Below are positions 22,441 to 32,952 of a stretch of 64,000 nucleotides of DNA, in pieces; the stretch's first letter is position 1, and every line of letters starts with the position of its first letter. Location: NCBI RefSeq assembly GCF_002865645.1, contig NW_020194558.1, positions 1,116,001-1,180,000 of the forward strand, in the 5' to 3' direction. Both the position numbers and the translations under genes were made by a program. The notes below the pieces were generated by a model. That model was not told the DNA's origin. It did no database searches and worked only from the letters and a program-made list of their open reading frames with translations. Source of the DNA: Hyaloscypha bicolor E. Taxonomy: Eukaryota; Ascomycota; Leotiomycetes; Helotiales; Hyaloscyphaceae.

Positions 22441-22702
22441 TACGGAAGCTCTTTTAATTAAAGCTCTGCCAGTGGATACTAATACTAACGAACTAGCTAT
22501 TCCAGTGGAAACTAACGAATTAGCTATTCCCTCTGCAAACGCTACCGAACTATTAATCTCTACCTTGGAAACTAATGAACCAGTAAAAACTAACGAACCT
22601 GCTATTCCTTTTGCAAATACTATTGAACCGTTAGTAGAAGATGCCCTTACCTTTAATACCCTTATTTTATCTCTTTTGACTACTACTCTCGTTTTACCTT
22701 AA
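22441..22702 (+). pseudogene. Peptide-repeat open frame inside the LTR element
   Basis: The frame encodes repeated blocks such as ETNELAIP and KTNEPAIPFAN and runs to TAA at 22700-22702. It has no recognised domain; an upstream ATG at 22249 is separated from it by stops. It may be what is left of a gag-like or accessory protein of the element. Confidence 0.35.
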
Positions 22703-23154
22703 TTAATTCCTTTTACTAGTGGCTATCTAGCTTATACCCTCTCTTTACCTTCTTTAATTCCTACTACCGGTTTCGGACAATTTCATACCTTTTAATAAAC
22801 TAATAGGAGTATTATACCTATCTATACCTCTGCTAGATTCAAATTCCAAGCTTTATAGCAGATAGGAGTGGGTTAAGCGAGAAATAGGCATATTAGATAA
22901 AAATAGGGCATACTAAATAGGAGAAACAAGTATACTGGGAATAGAAGAAATAGATATACTAGGAATAAATATATTAGTAAGAAATAGATATACTAGTGGG
23001 AAATAGACATACTAGTAGGAAATAAGAATATTAAATAGAAATATTAGATAGGAGGAATACTAAGCATTTGGGAGGTTTGAGACTAGGCCCAATTAGGAAA
23101 TTAGTATATAATAGGAGGAAAGTACTATTTTTAGTATTTTTAGAGAGGTTCTAG

Positions 23155-23387
23155 TATTAGAATAGCTATACTATAAATTTCCTAGTTATATAACTAGTTA
23201 TATAATATTGTATTACAGGCGTGACTCGACCGGTAAACTAGTCCCTATTAGGCTTAGTAGATTTAGGAATCACATATTAATACTATAATATTATAATTCT
23301 TACTTCTAAATAATAACTTTACTAACCTTATATAAATAGTACTTTTATGCCTATATAACGGTACCATGCATTACTAGTAAACTAATA
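23155..23387. repeat. Right LTR, strongly mutated
   Basis: Starts TATTAG, ends CTAATA, same length as the left LTR. A core of about 20 bp around the motif GGCGTGACTCGACCGG remains unmutated in both copies. Confidence 0.88.
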
Positions 23388-23392
23388 ATAAC

Positions 23393-24436
23393 TTTAGATT
23401 TTTTATAGATTTTTTTTAAAGATTTACTAGTTTTAGGAAAATACTATTATTATTTTTAAGAAATTTCTTAAAGAAATATTATAAAATTTATTTTTAAGAT
23501 ACTAATCTTATTTTTATTAAAATTATAAAATAATTTATTATTAATATTTTAAGTATTAATAATATAATACTTATAAATATTTAAAATTTAATTTTAGAAA
23601 TTTAAGTCTTTTATAAAATATATATAATAATTATAAGTTCTTTTTATATTTCTTTTTATATTTTTAATACTAATATTTTTAATACTAATATTTTTACTAC
23701 TAATATTTTTATAATATAATTATATTTTACTAAAAAATAAATAAATTCCGAAAAATATTACTTAATTTTTTATTAAGTTTTAAATAAAGCTAATATTTAG
23801 TATTTTTATTTTAGAAATTAGAAATTTATAAAATTTAAAGTTTTATTTATAATAAATCTTTTTCTAATACTTTAAATATAATTTCTATAAGTTTTAATTA
23901 AAAATTAAAGAAAAAGTATTTTAATTATTATTTCGGGTCTTTTTTTAATTATTTAAATTCTTTTTTTCTTTTAATATTAAAAGTATAAGAAATTAAGATT
24001 AAGTAATTATTTATTAAATAATAAGATTATATTTTATAAAAATATATAAAATATATTTATTATAAATTTCTTAAAATATTTAAAATTAGTTTTATTTTTA
24101 AAGTAATTTCCTTTAATAAACTTTAATTTATAAAAATAAATATAAAGCAAAAAGCTATATTATAAATAAAGGAAATAATATATTTATAAAAAATAAAGTT
24201 TATATAAGCTAGAAAATCAAGAAATATATAAATATTAAATATTATATAAAAATTAAATAATATATAGAAATTAAATAATATATATATATATATATATTAA
24301 ATATATAAGAGTTTTTATCTTATTTTGCCTTTTAAATAATTTTTATTTAAAATAAATTCCAGAACTTTTATATAATAAATTATTTAATCTAGAATTAATA
24401 TAATATAAACTATAAAAATACTTTGAATTTTTATAT
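23393..24436. other. AT-rich relic sequence between two LTR elements
   Basis: No recognisable gene, stops in all frames, and base use as in the rest of the AT block. Simple A/T runs around 24260-24300. Confidence 0.6.
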
Positions 24437-24576
24437 TATTATATAAATACAGGTACTAGAAAGCTTAGCTTTCTTTATTTAGTAGCTCTCTATTATTTAG
24501 CTAGATCCAGAGGCTTCTTATAAGCTTTTAATTAGATAACTATTATATAAATTACTATTCCTTACTATTTATAATA
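24437..24576. repeat. Left terminal direct repeat of the small LTR-like element
   Basis: 140 bp, one base shorter than the right copy owing to a T insertion in the AT-rich tail. Confidence 0.65.
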
Positions 24577-26138
24577 GTTATAAGCCCGGAATACTAGCTA
24601 TATACCTCTATTAGTAATTAATAAGTATTTTAGTAATTGCGGTTATTCTTATTATAGTTATAATTACTAAAAGAATACGTTTTACTTATTTTTATAATTT
24701 CTTTCTTTATTTCTCTTTTTAGAATAGTAGCTCTACTAGTTTCCGATATATGCCTTACTAATTAAAGAAGCTTCCCTAAATAATATATAGAGCTTAAAAT
24801 TAATTCCATTTTCCGAAATATATAATATCTTATTAATTCCAATACTCTAGAAGCTTCTTATCTGCTTTCTATAAAGCCTCCTCTATTTCTTATAATTAAT
24901 TAAATAATTAAGTAATTAAATATTAAGTAAAATACTTTATTAGTAATATAGAATATAGATAAGAAGCCGGAAGCAGAGAAGGAAATATAACTAAGAGTTT
25001 TATATTTAGCTTATTTTAATAATATTAAGAAAAAATACTCGTTTAGGCTCAAATAATATACTATTAAGTAATTAAATTAGTTAGTATAAAGCTCTCGGTA
25101 TTAGAATATCTGGAATTAGATATACTATATAATAGAACTTACTTTACTTATACTATATCTTGAATTACTTATTTCCTAATAAAGGCTTATTCTTTAGAAT
25201 ATTATACGAGCTCTTTATAATAAATTCCAGCTATTAGAGAATAATATACGGGAATAAATAAGAGAGGATTATAAGAGAATTCTGGACCGTAGTAAAATAG
25301 GTTTAGAAGCTCCTAAAGCCTGAAATAATAATTAGTACCAAGCTCTTATACGAGCTCAAACCTACCGAGTTATAGAAGTCGAAGGATTTCTAGTAATTAA
25401 GGATTTTCTTTAAGTAATAGCTATCAAGTTTCTACCTACTTGGAAAGTATAATAACTCGCTTTAGTAATTGAGGCCAATATACTTAAAGAGCCCATTTAT
25501 ATACTCGAGTAATACGAGAGAATCTTTGAGGCCCTAATTTAGTAAAATAAATACTTTTTACTTGGGATCTTTGCCTTTCTCGCTAGATAATCTAATTTAT
25601 AAGGCTACTTGTATTCTTATAAGGAAGTAAGAGCGGAAAAGCACTCGTAGAAACCCGTTAATTACTTTATTCTAGAGCTTGTAACTACTAGTTTCTATAC
25701 TAAGAAACTTAATCTATAGTCTATAAACAAGTAATTAAAAGACATATAAAAATGCTTGGTAAAGGAATATAAGAAGCTATATAAGTAGCTTAAGAAGAAG
25801 AGTTAGATAAAGAACGGAAAGAAGTTATTAGGAGACTTTAAGTACTAATAATATATATAATATAATTTCCTGGCTTTGAGCTTATAGAGCCATCCGGGGC
25901 TAGAGCTAGGCTTTTTTGGAACTAAATATATTACCGGAAATATCTGGAGATATTTTGCTTTTTATTCTTTTTAGTTCTATTAGCTTAATATAAGGCATTA
26001 GGAAATAACGGTTTCTTAGCTCTTAATTAGGGTAAATAAACTATATATATACTTCTTTTTACTTTATTAGAGGTATTCTATAGAAGTACTTTACTAGCTA
26101 TTTCCTTTATATATAGAATTAGAAGCCTCTAGGGAATA

Positions 26139-26279
26139 TATTATATAAATACGAGTACTAGAGAGCTTAGCTTTACTTACTTAGTAGCTCTCTATTATTT
26201 AGTTAGATCTAGAGGCTTCTTGCAAGCTTCTAATTAGATAACTATTTATATAAATTACTATTTTTTACTATTTGTAATA
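26139..26279. repeat. Right terminal direct repeat of the small LTR-like element
   Basis: 141 bp; the differences from the left copy are mostly transitions. Confidence 0.65.
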
Positions 26280-28190
26280 TATATTATTAGCTAAAATAGT
26301 TTAGGTTTTAGTATAAATTTTTAGTTTATTTATAGTTTTATTAGGCTAAATTTATATATTTTAAGCTAAAGTAATTTAAATTATAATAATATAATTTGAA
26401 TTATTTTAATTTAAAATATAAATAAAATATATATATAATCTTATAATATATTAAAAAATCTTATTTTAAACTAATATAATTATAATTATAGTATTTCGAA
26501 TTTAAAAATAGTTTATTATATTATATTTAAAAAGCCGAATTAGATTTTAAAATAGTAATATTAGAAATAAAATAAGATTCGGCTTTTAATACTAATATAT
26601 TTATTATAATAGTACTAAAGAAATACTAGTATTAAAAAGAGAGCAGAAATTAAATTCTTAATATTAATAAAACAAATTTACTAGCTTTAGGCCAAATTAT
26701 TTAATAATTTAATTAAAAGAAATTAGAATATTAATTATAAAAAGCCGAATTTTGCTTTATTTTTAATAATAAAATTATATATATTCTAGTATATTTCTAT
26801 AAGCCGTTTTCTTTTATAAATTATTTTCTTTTATTAATTTTTTTTATAAACTTATAAGTTACTAGAAGCTTTTTAATAAAAGTAATAATTCTTCTAATCT
26901 AGAATTATATATAATTAATAAAGCTATTTATTAAAATAATTATAATATAAAAAGAAATTTTTAGTTATAAATATAAAAAAGAATATAAAAAAGCAAAGTA
27001 ATAATATTATATTTTAAAAAACACTAATTTCTTTCTCGAGTATTTTTTTAATATTTATAAAATATCTTATATAAATATAATTAATAAAGCTAAAAGAATT
27101 TATAGGACTTTTATTTTATAAAGTTTAAAACTAATATTAATACTAAAGGTATTCTTTAAGCTTTTATAGTTATTATTATTTTAAAAGTATTTAGCTAATA
27201 AATATTTTAATACTTTAAAATAAATAATATTATATAAATTAATTAAAAATAATAAAAAGGTAATTATATTATAGAAAAAATAAATTATATTATAATTATA
27301 TATTATAAGTCTAAGATTTATAAAAATATATAAATAAAAATGTTTTATTTAAGTATTACTAAAATTTCTTTTCTTTTAAAGATTAAAATACTTTAATAAA
27401 TATTTAATAATTTCTAAAAACAAGAAACTTCTATTTTATTTTATAAAAAAATTAAGAATTAAGTAAATCGCATATTATAAAAACAGGTAATATTATTAAG
27501 AAACTTGTAAAGCTTAGCTTATTTCTATATTTAAAGGAATTTAAATCTGGCTTTTTATTACTTGAATTTAAAAGAGCTAATTTAGGCCCTTTATTATCTA
27601 ATTAAGATCTTTCTTTAGCTAAGATTTAAAGAATTATAAGTTTAAATATAACTTCTTATTACTTTAATTTAAAAAGAATTAATTTAAGCCTCTTACTATA
27701 TAATTATAGGCTTAAAATTAGTTTTTATATCCTTATTAACTATTATATAAAAGTCTTTAAAAAGAATTATTCGAATAAAATGTCTTTAATAAAATATAGT
27801 TTAGAATAATAAACGACTTTTAAATACCTTAGAGTTAATATTCGAAATATATTAAAACTAACTTGAGTAAATTACTTTTTAGTATTAATAAATATTATAA
27901 ATGTAAAATAAAATAATAAGGGAAATAAAAGAAAAAGAAAGAATAAGAAATTAAATAAGAGAAAGAATATCTTAATTAAGAAAGCTTACAAATTAGAGGT
28001 ATTTAATAATATTAATATAGCTCTAATTATTTGCAAATATAATTAATATACTATATATAAATCTAGAAATTATAAAATATAGCTATTATCTTTAGTAAAA
28101 ATAAATACAACTAGTACTAATACTAATTTAGTATACTATATATTCTTTTCTAAAGATAATAGTATTTGAAGATATCGAGGAGCGCCTTTT
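26280..28190. other. AT-rich relic sequence
   Basis: No intact gene. A local inverted repeat, AAAAGCCGAAT...ATTCGGCTTTT, spans about 26531-26588, and another AAAAAGCCGAATT copy follows at about 26740. Composition returns to normal near 28,160-28,190. Confidence 0.55.
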
Positions 28191-28649
28191 TAAATAGAGG
28201 AGAAAAAGAAAATTGGCTTCGAATAGAGAAGGGGAATCGAAGAGTTATTAACTTGATAGGCAGACTACTTATAGATAAATAATTTGTTGCCTTGCAAGAT
28301 AGAAAATAAGACCGCAATGGTTGACATAATCCAGTGAAGTCTCAAAGCCCCTATTCTCTAATTATTCTCACGCTGGACTTCTCTATCGTAAAAGCTCACC
28401 GCAACGTGGGTAGCGGAAGAGGGGGAGTCTCTTAACACGGGGATGGCACTCGGCATTATATTTATTACAAAGCAGTTTTAGCCCAGGCTAAGTGAGATGC
28501 TGGTCTAGGGTTTATTATAAAGAAGTGTGGCCCAAGCAGGTTGGCCCATCTAAGTCAAATGGGTTTATTACAAAGCATTACAAGAATCCAGAAATAGAGT
28601 AGGGAATTCAGTCATTAGTGTTACCAACCTTCATTTATGCACTGATTAA
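28190..28649. other. Left part of the normal-composition island
   Basis: Intact-looking, non-AT-rich DNA between two RIP blocks. A short motif TTTATTACAAAGCA or near copies occurs three times (about 28460, 28510 and 28563). No gene recognised before the DUF6594 fragment. Confidence 0.5.
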
Positions 28650-29171
28650 CTGTCCGTATTCAGACAAACACCTCTGCACCTACCAACAAGTTGGGAACTG
28701 TCCAAAGTTTCAAAAGAAGACGTTGAAAGTGTCCAGAACTGGTTCCATCAATATCGAAATGCTGTCAATGAGCCAGAGCAAAGATATCTCGAAGCTAGAG
28801 ATGATCTCACATACGTGCTTCCTAAGGCCGAACGGCCATGGCTTCATTGCTTGTTCTGTCACCTCTTTAGTATAACACTATTCAAGCGGAAGCCAACAGA
28901 TGAGTCTGCATTCGATCCCAGGATAGACTTACTTCAAGACAAAGAGCGCGCCGATCGGATTTTGACAAATGCTTTGCTGCTGACCTGGTTGTTCATATTG
29001 ATTGGGCCCCTCTGGATTCTTGATATTGTACCCGGCGCCCAGAAACGCTTAGGAGTGATAACAGGATTCACTATTCTATTTGCTCTCCTCATTTTCCTCG
29101 GTACTCCTGCAAGACCTTTCGAAGGACTTGCTGCTATTGCTGGGTTAGTTAAAGGATGCACTGTAAGATGA
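28650..29171 (+). pseudogene. DUF6594-type fungal membrane protein, truncated
   Basis: A continuous frame from just after TAA (28647) to TGA (29169) encodes WELSKVSKEDVESVQNWFHQ, EPEQRYLEARDDL, VLPKAERPWLHCLFC and two hydrophobic helices in LLLTWLFILIGPLWILDIV and RLGVITGFTILFALLIFL. It then has ARPFEGLAAIAG, the hallmark end of DUF6594 proteins. These are fungal proteins of unknown function with three C-terminal membrane segments. The N-terminal part is missing, as is the last segment after LAAIAG: the GTTAGT there could be a donor, but the acceptor at AACAG (about 29192) leads quickly to a stop. No start codon with suitable context is visible. Truncated at both ends inside a small island, it is most likely a relic, though an unresolved 5' exon cannot be excluded. 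Confidence 0.65.
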
Positions 29172-30308
29172 GACTTGCACTAACGATAACAGTTATTCCG
29201 CACCATTGATGGTGTTCTTGCAGATAGAATCAGCTTAGTGAACTCCATTCATTATCCAAATATGGAAATCCAGAATCAATTACGTTTCAGCTGTCTTGTG
29301 ACAATTCCTGCCGCATCAGATGCGGGATGTTCTCGCAGCGTGTCTAAGACCTCTGGCTGGCCATACTGTAGATAGCCTCTGCAAACTGTTTGGCGCGCGT
29401 GGTAGGGCATTACCCGTAGCCACTTTGTGACGTAGACATGGGATGAATTCTCGTAATATAATGTCCTTTTTCCTCATGAACTGACATATCTCGTCTACCC
29501 GCTGTGCCTTTGCTTTGTCTTTGAGACCCTCTTGCTCTTTGGCGACGTTTCAGTGGTATTTGAAGGAGTAATTCGTTGTGGGCTTGGTGGGCTTGGTGGG
29601 GGTGAAGTGGTGGGCGGGTTCAACCGGGTGCTCTGACGATGCTGGGTTTGCCCCGACATAATCAAAAATTCAATCAGTTGTAGAATAAAAGTAGAGCAAT
29701 TGAATGAATCTATTCAATGAACTGTCCAGTGTGTGGTTGTGGATGAAAATAAGTTTTAAGATGGTCTTGATGCTGATAAAAACTTCGGAGGAGATTTGCA
29801 CCCTTATATATCCGTCTGCGACAACATCAGATTCCCGATAAGGAAGCTAATGACCCTGGGACGCACTTGCAGCCCATGGTTGCAGCATGGTATGTTGGCG
29901 CCTTGAAGAATCAAGATGTGGAGCATGGATAGCGTTTGGACTAGATATTGATGGAGGAAGAGTTCATGGCGTATCGATTCTGCGGTTCCCAAAAATGGCT
30001 GTGTGGTACCCTCTTCATTGTTGGTGCCTCCAATTGGTTAAGGCGAGGCAGCTGGCGGCCCACAATTGAGGTATGATGCACGCCCCTGGATAATCATGAT
30101 GGCTTCGTTAGTTCATCATGCGGATAACGCGGGGAGAAACGATACATTGAAGTGGAATATTGATAAAGCTTCATTGATTTCTTTCATAGCTTGTATGCAG
30201 GACCCTGGTTTCGGCTAGGTGAGCTCTGGATGGAATCAATTCTATTCGTAAAAGCTCTAAAGAGTTGTGGATTATATATAGGATTCCAGTCTTGGCTTCT
30301 TCAGATAA
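29172..30308. other. Island DNA without recognised gene
   Basis: About 1.1 kb of normal composition, including a G-rich stretch around 29578-29625 with GGGCTTGGTG repeats. Open frames are short and unrecognised. Confidence 0.5.
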
Positions 30309-30551
30309 TGCTATTATTATACCAGTGCGCGGGGACTAGCAAAGACAGGAGCAGGAAGTGTAGGCATTGGCCTTCAAAAAGCATGGGAGGAAGCCTTCTA
30401 CTTAGACATTATTAAGAAATACGCCGAGACCCTTGACCCAATGTCACTTGTGGCCGGTAAAGGACCTGCTGGCGGATCTACACAACAGGAAAAGGCTGCA
30501 GCGGCTGAATTCACTGCTCTGGTCGGTCTCGGAACAAGTAATAAAAACTAG
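30309..30551 (+). pseudogene. Unrecognised 3' coding exon or relic
   Basis: Open from after TAA (30306) to TAG (30549-30551). The tail reads GAGSVGIGLQKAWEEAFYLD then KKYAETLDPMSLVAGKGPAG, an acidic/basic amphipathic helix and an Ala-rich stretch, ending TSNKN. This looks like a genuine protein C terminus, but I recognise no family and no upstream exon joins it. The RIP-type AT sequence resumes within 40 bp of the stop, so the gene may have been cut off by it. Confidence 0.35.
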
Positions 30552-30742
30552 CGAAAATGCCAACTATAGTGAAAGGATTTATATAATATAAAGAATACTG
30601 GTATAGTAACTCTCTTGCTTTATTAAGATACTAAATTTAAGAAGTATTATAAGTTATTTCTTAGAAGGAAGCATTCTTTAAAAGAACTAATAAATACTAT
30701 TATATTTTCGAAAAAGATATATTTTGGCTATATTAAATAATA

Positions 30743-31276
30743 GTCGGACTTAATATTATACTAAAGGGGCCTTTCTCTTTAGTTAGGGAAAGCAAGTTAT
30801 TTCAGGAAAGCAAGATATCTTATACTAAATAAAATCCTTAATAACTTGAAACCTTAATCTTTTTTGAATAATTCTAAATAATAGAATTAAAAATATAAGC
30901 CTTATAAATTAGATATAATTCTCTAAATCTTAAAAAAAGATATAGGTAGAGAGTTATTAAGGTTTTAATAATAAAATCGCGAGAAATATAAAAATTATAA
31001 GAATTATTTATTTAATATTATTTTATAAATATTAGATCTATAACTTTTGTTTAATTATAGATTTTTATTCTTTTACTTAGAACTTTAGCTCTTAAATATA
31101 TAATAAGTAACTATAAGATTGCGAATAAAATGTATTAATTAGATTTTCTATAGCTAGTTTCTAATATTATTTTTTAGAAAGCAAAAAAGACTAAAATAAG
31201 ATATTTTACTTTTCCGAAATAACTTGCTTTCTTTAACTAAAGAAAAGGGCCCCTTTAATATAATATTAAGTCCTAC
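30743..31276. mobile_element. MITE-like element with long terminal inverted repeats
   Basis: The left end GTCGGACTTAATATTATACT and the right end (read on the minus strand) GTAGGACTTAATATTATATT continue as inverted repeats for about 80 bp, including AAAGGGGCC and GAAAGCAAGTTATTTC. The element is 534 bp, flanked by TA on both sides (30741-30742 and 31277-31278), as for Tc1/mariner-pogo (Fot1-like) insertions. No transposase frame remains. The outermost differences are mainly transitions. Confidence 0.72.
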
Positions 31277-31278
31277 TA

Positions 31279-32579
31279 TTAAAGGCCAGGCCTTTATATA
31301 AAGAAGACTAGTAGTTCGATTAATTAAATAGAATTCTTTAAAGAGAAAAGAAAAAGAAAAATAAAAGAAATAGAATTATATTCTTTAAGATATTCGAGCT
31401 CTCTAAATAATATATAATTACTTTATTAACCTAAAGAGGCACGTTATATAATAAAGACTCTGGCCTTTATTATATAACCTAATATAAGCTTCTAGCCAAG
31501 TATATAAATCGGGTTTTAATTCGTTATATTATTTTCTTTTTTATTTATAAATACCGGCCTTATAAATATATAGGTAAAACTTCTTTTTATTAAATAATCT
31601 CTTTCTAAGTTTCTAATATTATTATCTCTTTAAGTATAAAGTATAGTTCTTATATAAATAATATATAGCCTTTTTATTTTATAAATAGTATAGTGAGAAT
31701 TGGATTAATATTTGGTATAATAATATATTCTTATGTAATCCCTTAGTTCTTCTCTCCTTTTTGTATTTAGCCCTTGCCCTTCTTATAAAAGAGATATTAA
31801 GCAACCCAATATATACTTTACTAATATAATACCTCCTTAATTCGTGGTTACTTCTAGTTAATCCCCTATTATATATTATATTCCCTTTTATTCCTTTTTA
31901 ATAGCTTCTTTAAAAGTCCTCGATTATATCTTATATATTTCTTATTAATAATCTATTTAATTTCGTATTTATTTTCGTTTCCTATAAGCTATAGTTATAG
32001 CTATAAATTGTTTTGAAACTAATTTAGTAGCGGATTTATTATAGCCAGTTAAAGAAGCTTATTATAGAATATATTATAGATTTCTAGGGAAGTATTAAAC
32101 CAAAAACTATAGTTTTCTATTACTTTAATTATTATATACTTGATATATTTTATATCGAGCTTCTTAATTAGCTTATTTATTCGGATATTTTAGAAATTAA
32201 ACCAGATTTCGTTTTTAATCTTAAATTCCGAAGCCTAATCTCTTTTCTAGTTTACTATTTTCTTTTAGAATTACTAGACTATTACTATTATAGCTTATAT
32301 ATATTCTCATATATTATAGAATCTATATATAATATTATTTATTATTTAAATAAGTAATAGTTTCCTGCCTTTTTTACTAATTTTATTCTAGAACTATATT
32401 AGTTTAATATAATATTTATAGAATAGAAAAAATAAACTAATTTCTATAAATAAAATATTTCGGTTATTAATTACTAGCTTAATATATAGTAAAAAAATTA
32501 CCTAGTTTATTTAATTATAGTTTATAAAAATATAGAGAAAGGTTTTAATTATTTAGTTTATTCTTTCTATAAATCTATT
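31279..32579. other. AT-rich relic sequence with one palindrome copy
   Basis: No intact gene. Contains the palindrome at 31443-31478 (listed separately). Otherwise stop-rich, RIP-type composition. Confidence 0.55.
31443..31478. repeat. 36-bp palindrome, copy 1
   Basis: Arms GTTATATAATAAAG and CTTTATTATATAAC around a short GC-richer centre. Same design as copies at 32917, 39905, 52508, 59897 and 63159. Confidence 0.7.
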
Positions 32580-32839
32580 TATTACGAGTATAAAATCTAG
32601 AGCCTGGAAAATATAGTTAGACTATCTCTATTTTAATAATTTAAAGCTAAAGAAAGAAGAGGATCTCGAAGAAGCCTCGGATCTAAATAATTGCGAGCTA
32701 TATACGGGCCCATATACTAGCTTAAGCTCGGGGTTACGTATAATAATCAGGTAACTATAGATGCCTTACTTAGATACCAGATGCCTTTCTTACTCTAGTC
32801 TAATTCCTACTAGTATTATATATTATAATAACCGTAATA
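32580..32839 (-). repeat. 3' LTR of the deleted Ty3/gypsy element
   Basis: 260 bp; more mutated than the right copy (for example GGGTTACGTATAATAATC against GGGTCACGTGCAATAATC). Confidence 0.8.
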
Positions 32840-32842
32840 TTA

Positions 32843-32860
32843 CCCCCCCCCCCCCCCCCC
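32843..32860 (-). other. Polypurine tract (18-base homopolymer)
   Basis: A run of 18 C on the plus strand, i.e. 18 G on the element's coding strand, three bases inside the 3' LTR: the position expected of the plus-strand primer in LTR retroelements. Confidence 0.65.
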
Positions 32861-32916
32861 TCGAAGTAAGCTTATTCCCGAGCTTTAAAAGTCTCTATTA
32901 AATTTCCAAGTCGCCG

Positions 32917-32952
32917 GTTATATATTAAAGGCTAGGGCCTTTTATATATGAC
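32917..32952. repeat. 36-bp palindrome, copy 2
   Basis: Arms GTTATATATTAAAGGC and GGCCTTTTATATATGAC. Lies about 78 bp inside the 3' LTR of the deleted gypsy element. Confidence 0.7.

Larger units (their letters stand above)
20734..23387. mobile_element. Non-autonomous LTR retroelement with 233-bp LTRs
   Basis: Two direct repeats of identical length (233 bp) bound a 2.19-kb interior. The left LTR begins TGTCGG and ends CCGACA, perfect short inverted ends with TG...CA. The right copy begins TATTAG and ends CTAATA, the same ends after C-to-T and G-to-A changes. A 5-bp target duplication ATAAC flanks the element at 20729-20733 and 23388-23392. The interior is too short for gag-pol and shows no reverse transcriptase, so this is a LARD/TRIM-like non-autonomous element. 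It contains three similar hairpins, four tandem units of about 54-60 bp and a peptide-repeat frame (listed separately). The left LTR and the interior to about 22.8 kb keep normal base composition, while the right LTR is heavily mutated. Confidence 0.85.
24437..26279. mobile_element. Small LTR-like element with 140-bp terminal direct repeats
   Basis: Direct repeats at 24437-24576 and 26139-26279 share about 140 bp, including a GAAAGCTTAGCTTTCTTTATTT-type segment and GTAGCTCTCTATTATTTAG. Each begins TATTATA and ends TATAATA or TGTAATA, matching TG...CA ends after mutation. TATAT flanks both sides (24432-24436, 26280-26284), which may be a target duplication but is weak evidence in AT-rich DNA. 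The 1.56-kb interior keeps more G/C than its surroundings but is full of stops; I recognise no pol motif. A non-autonomous or internally deleted element is the simplest reading. Confidence 0.6.
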
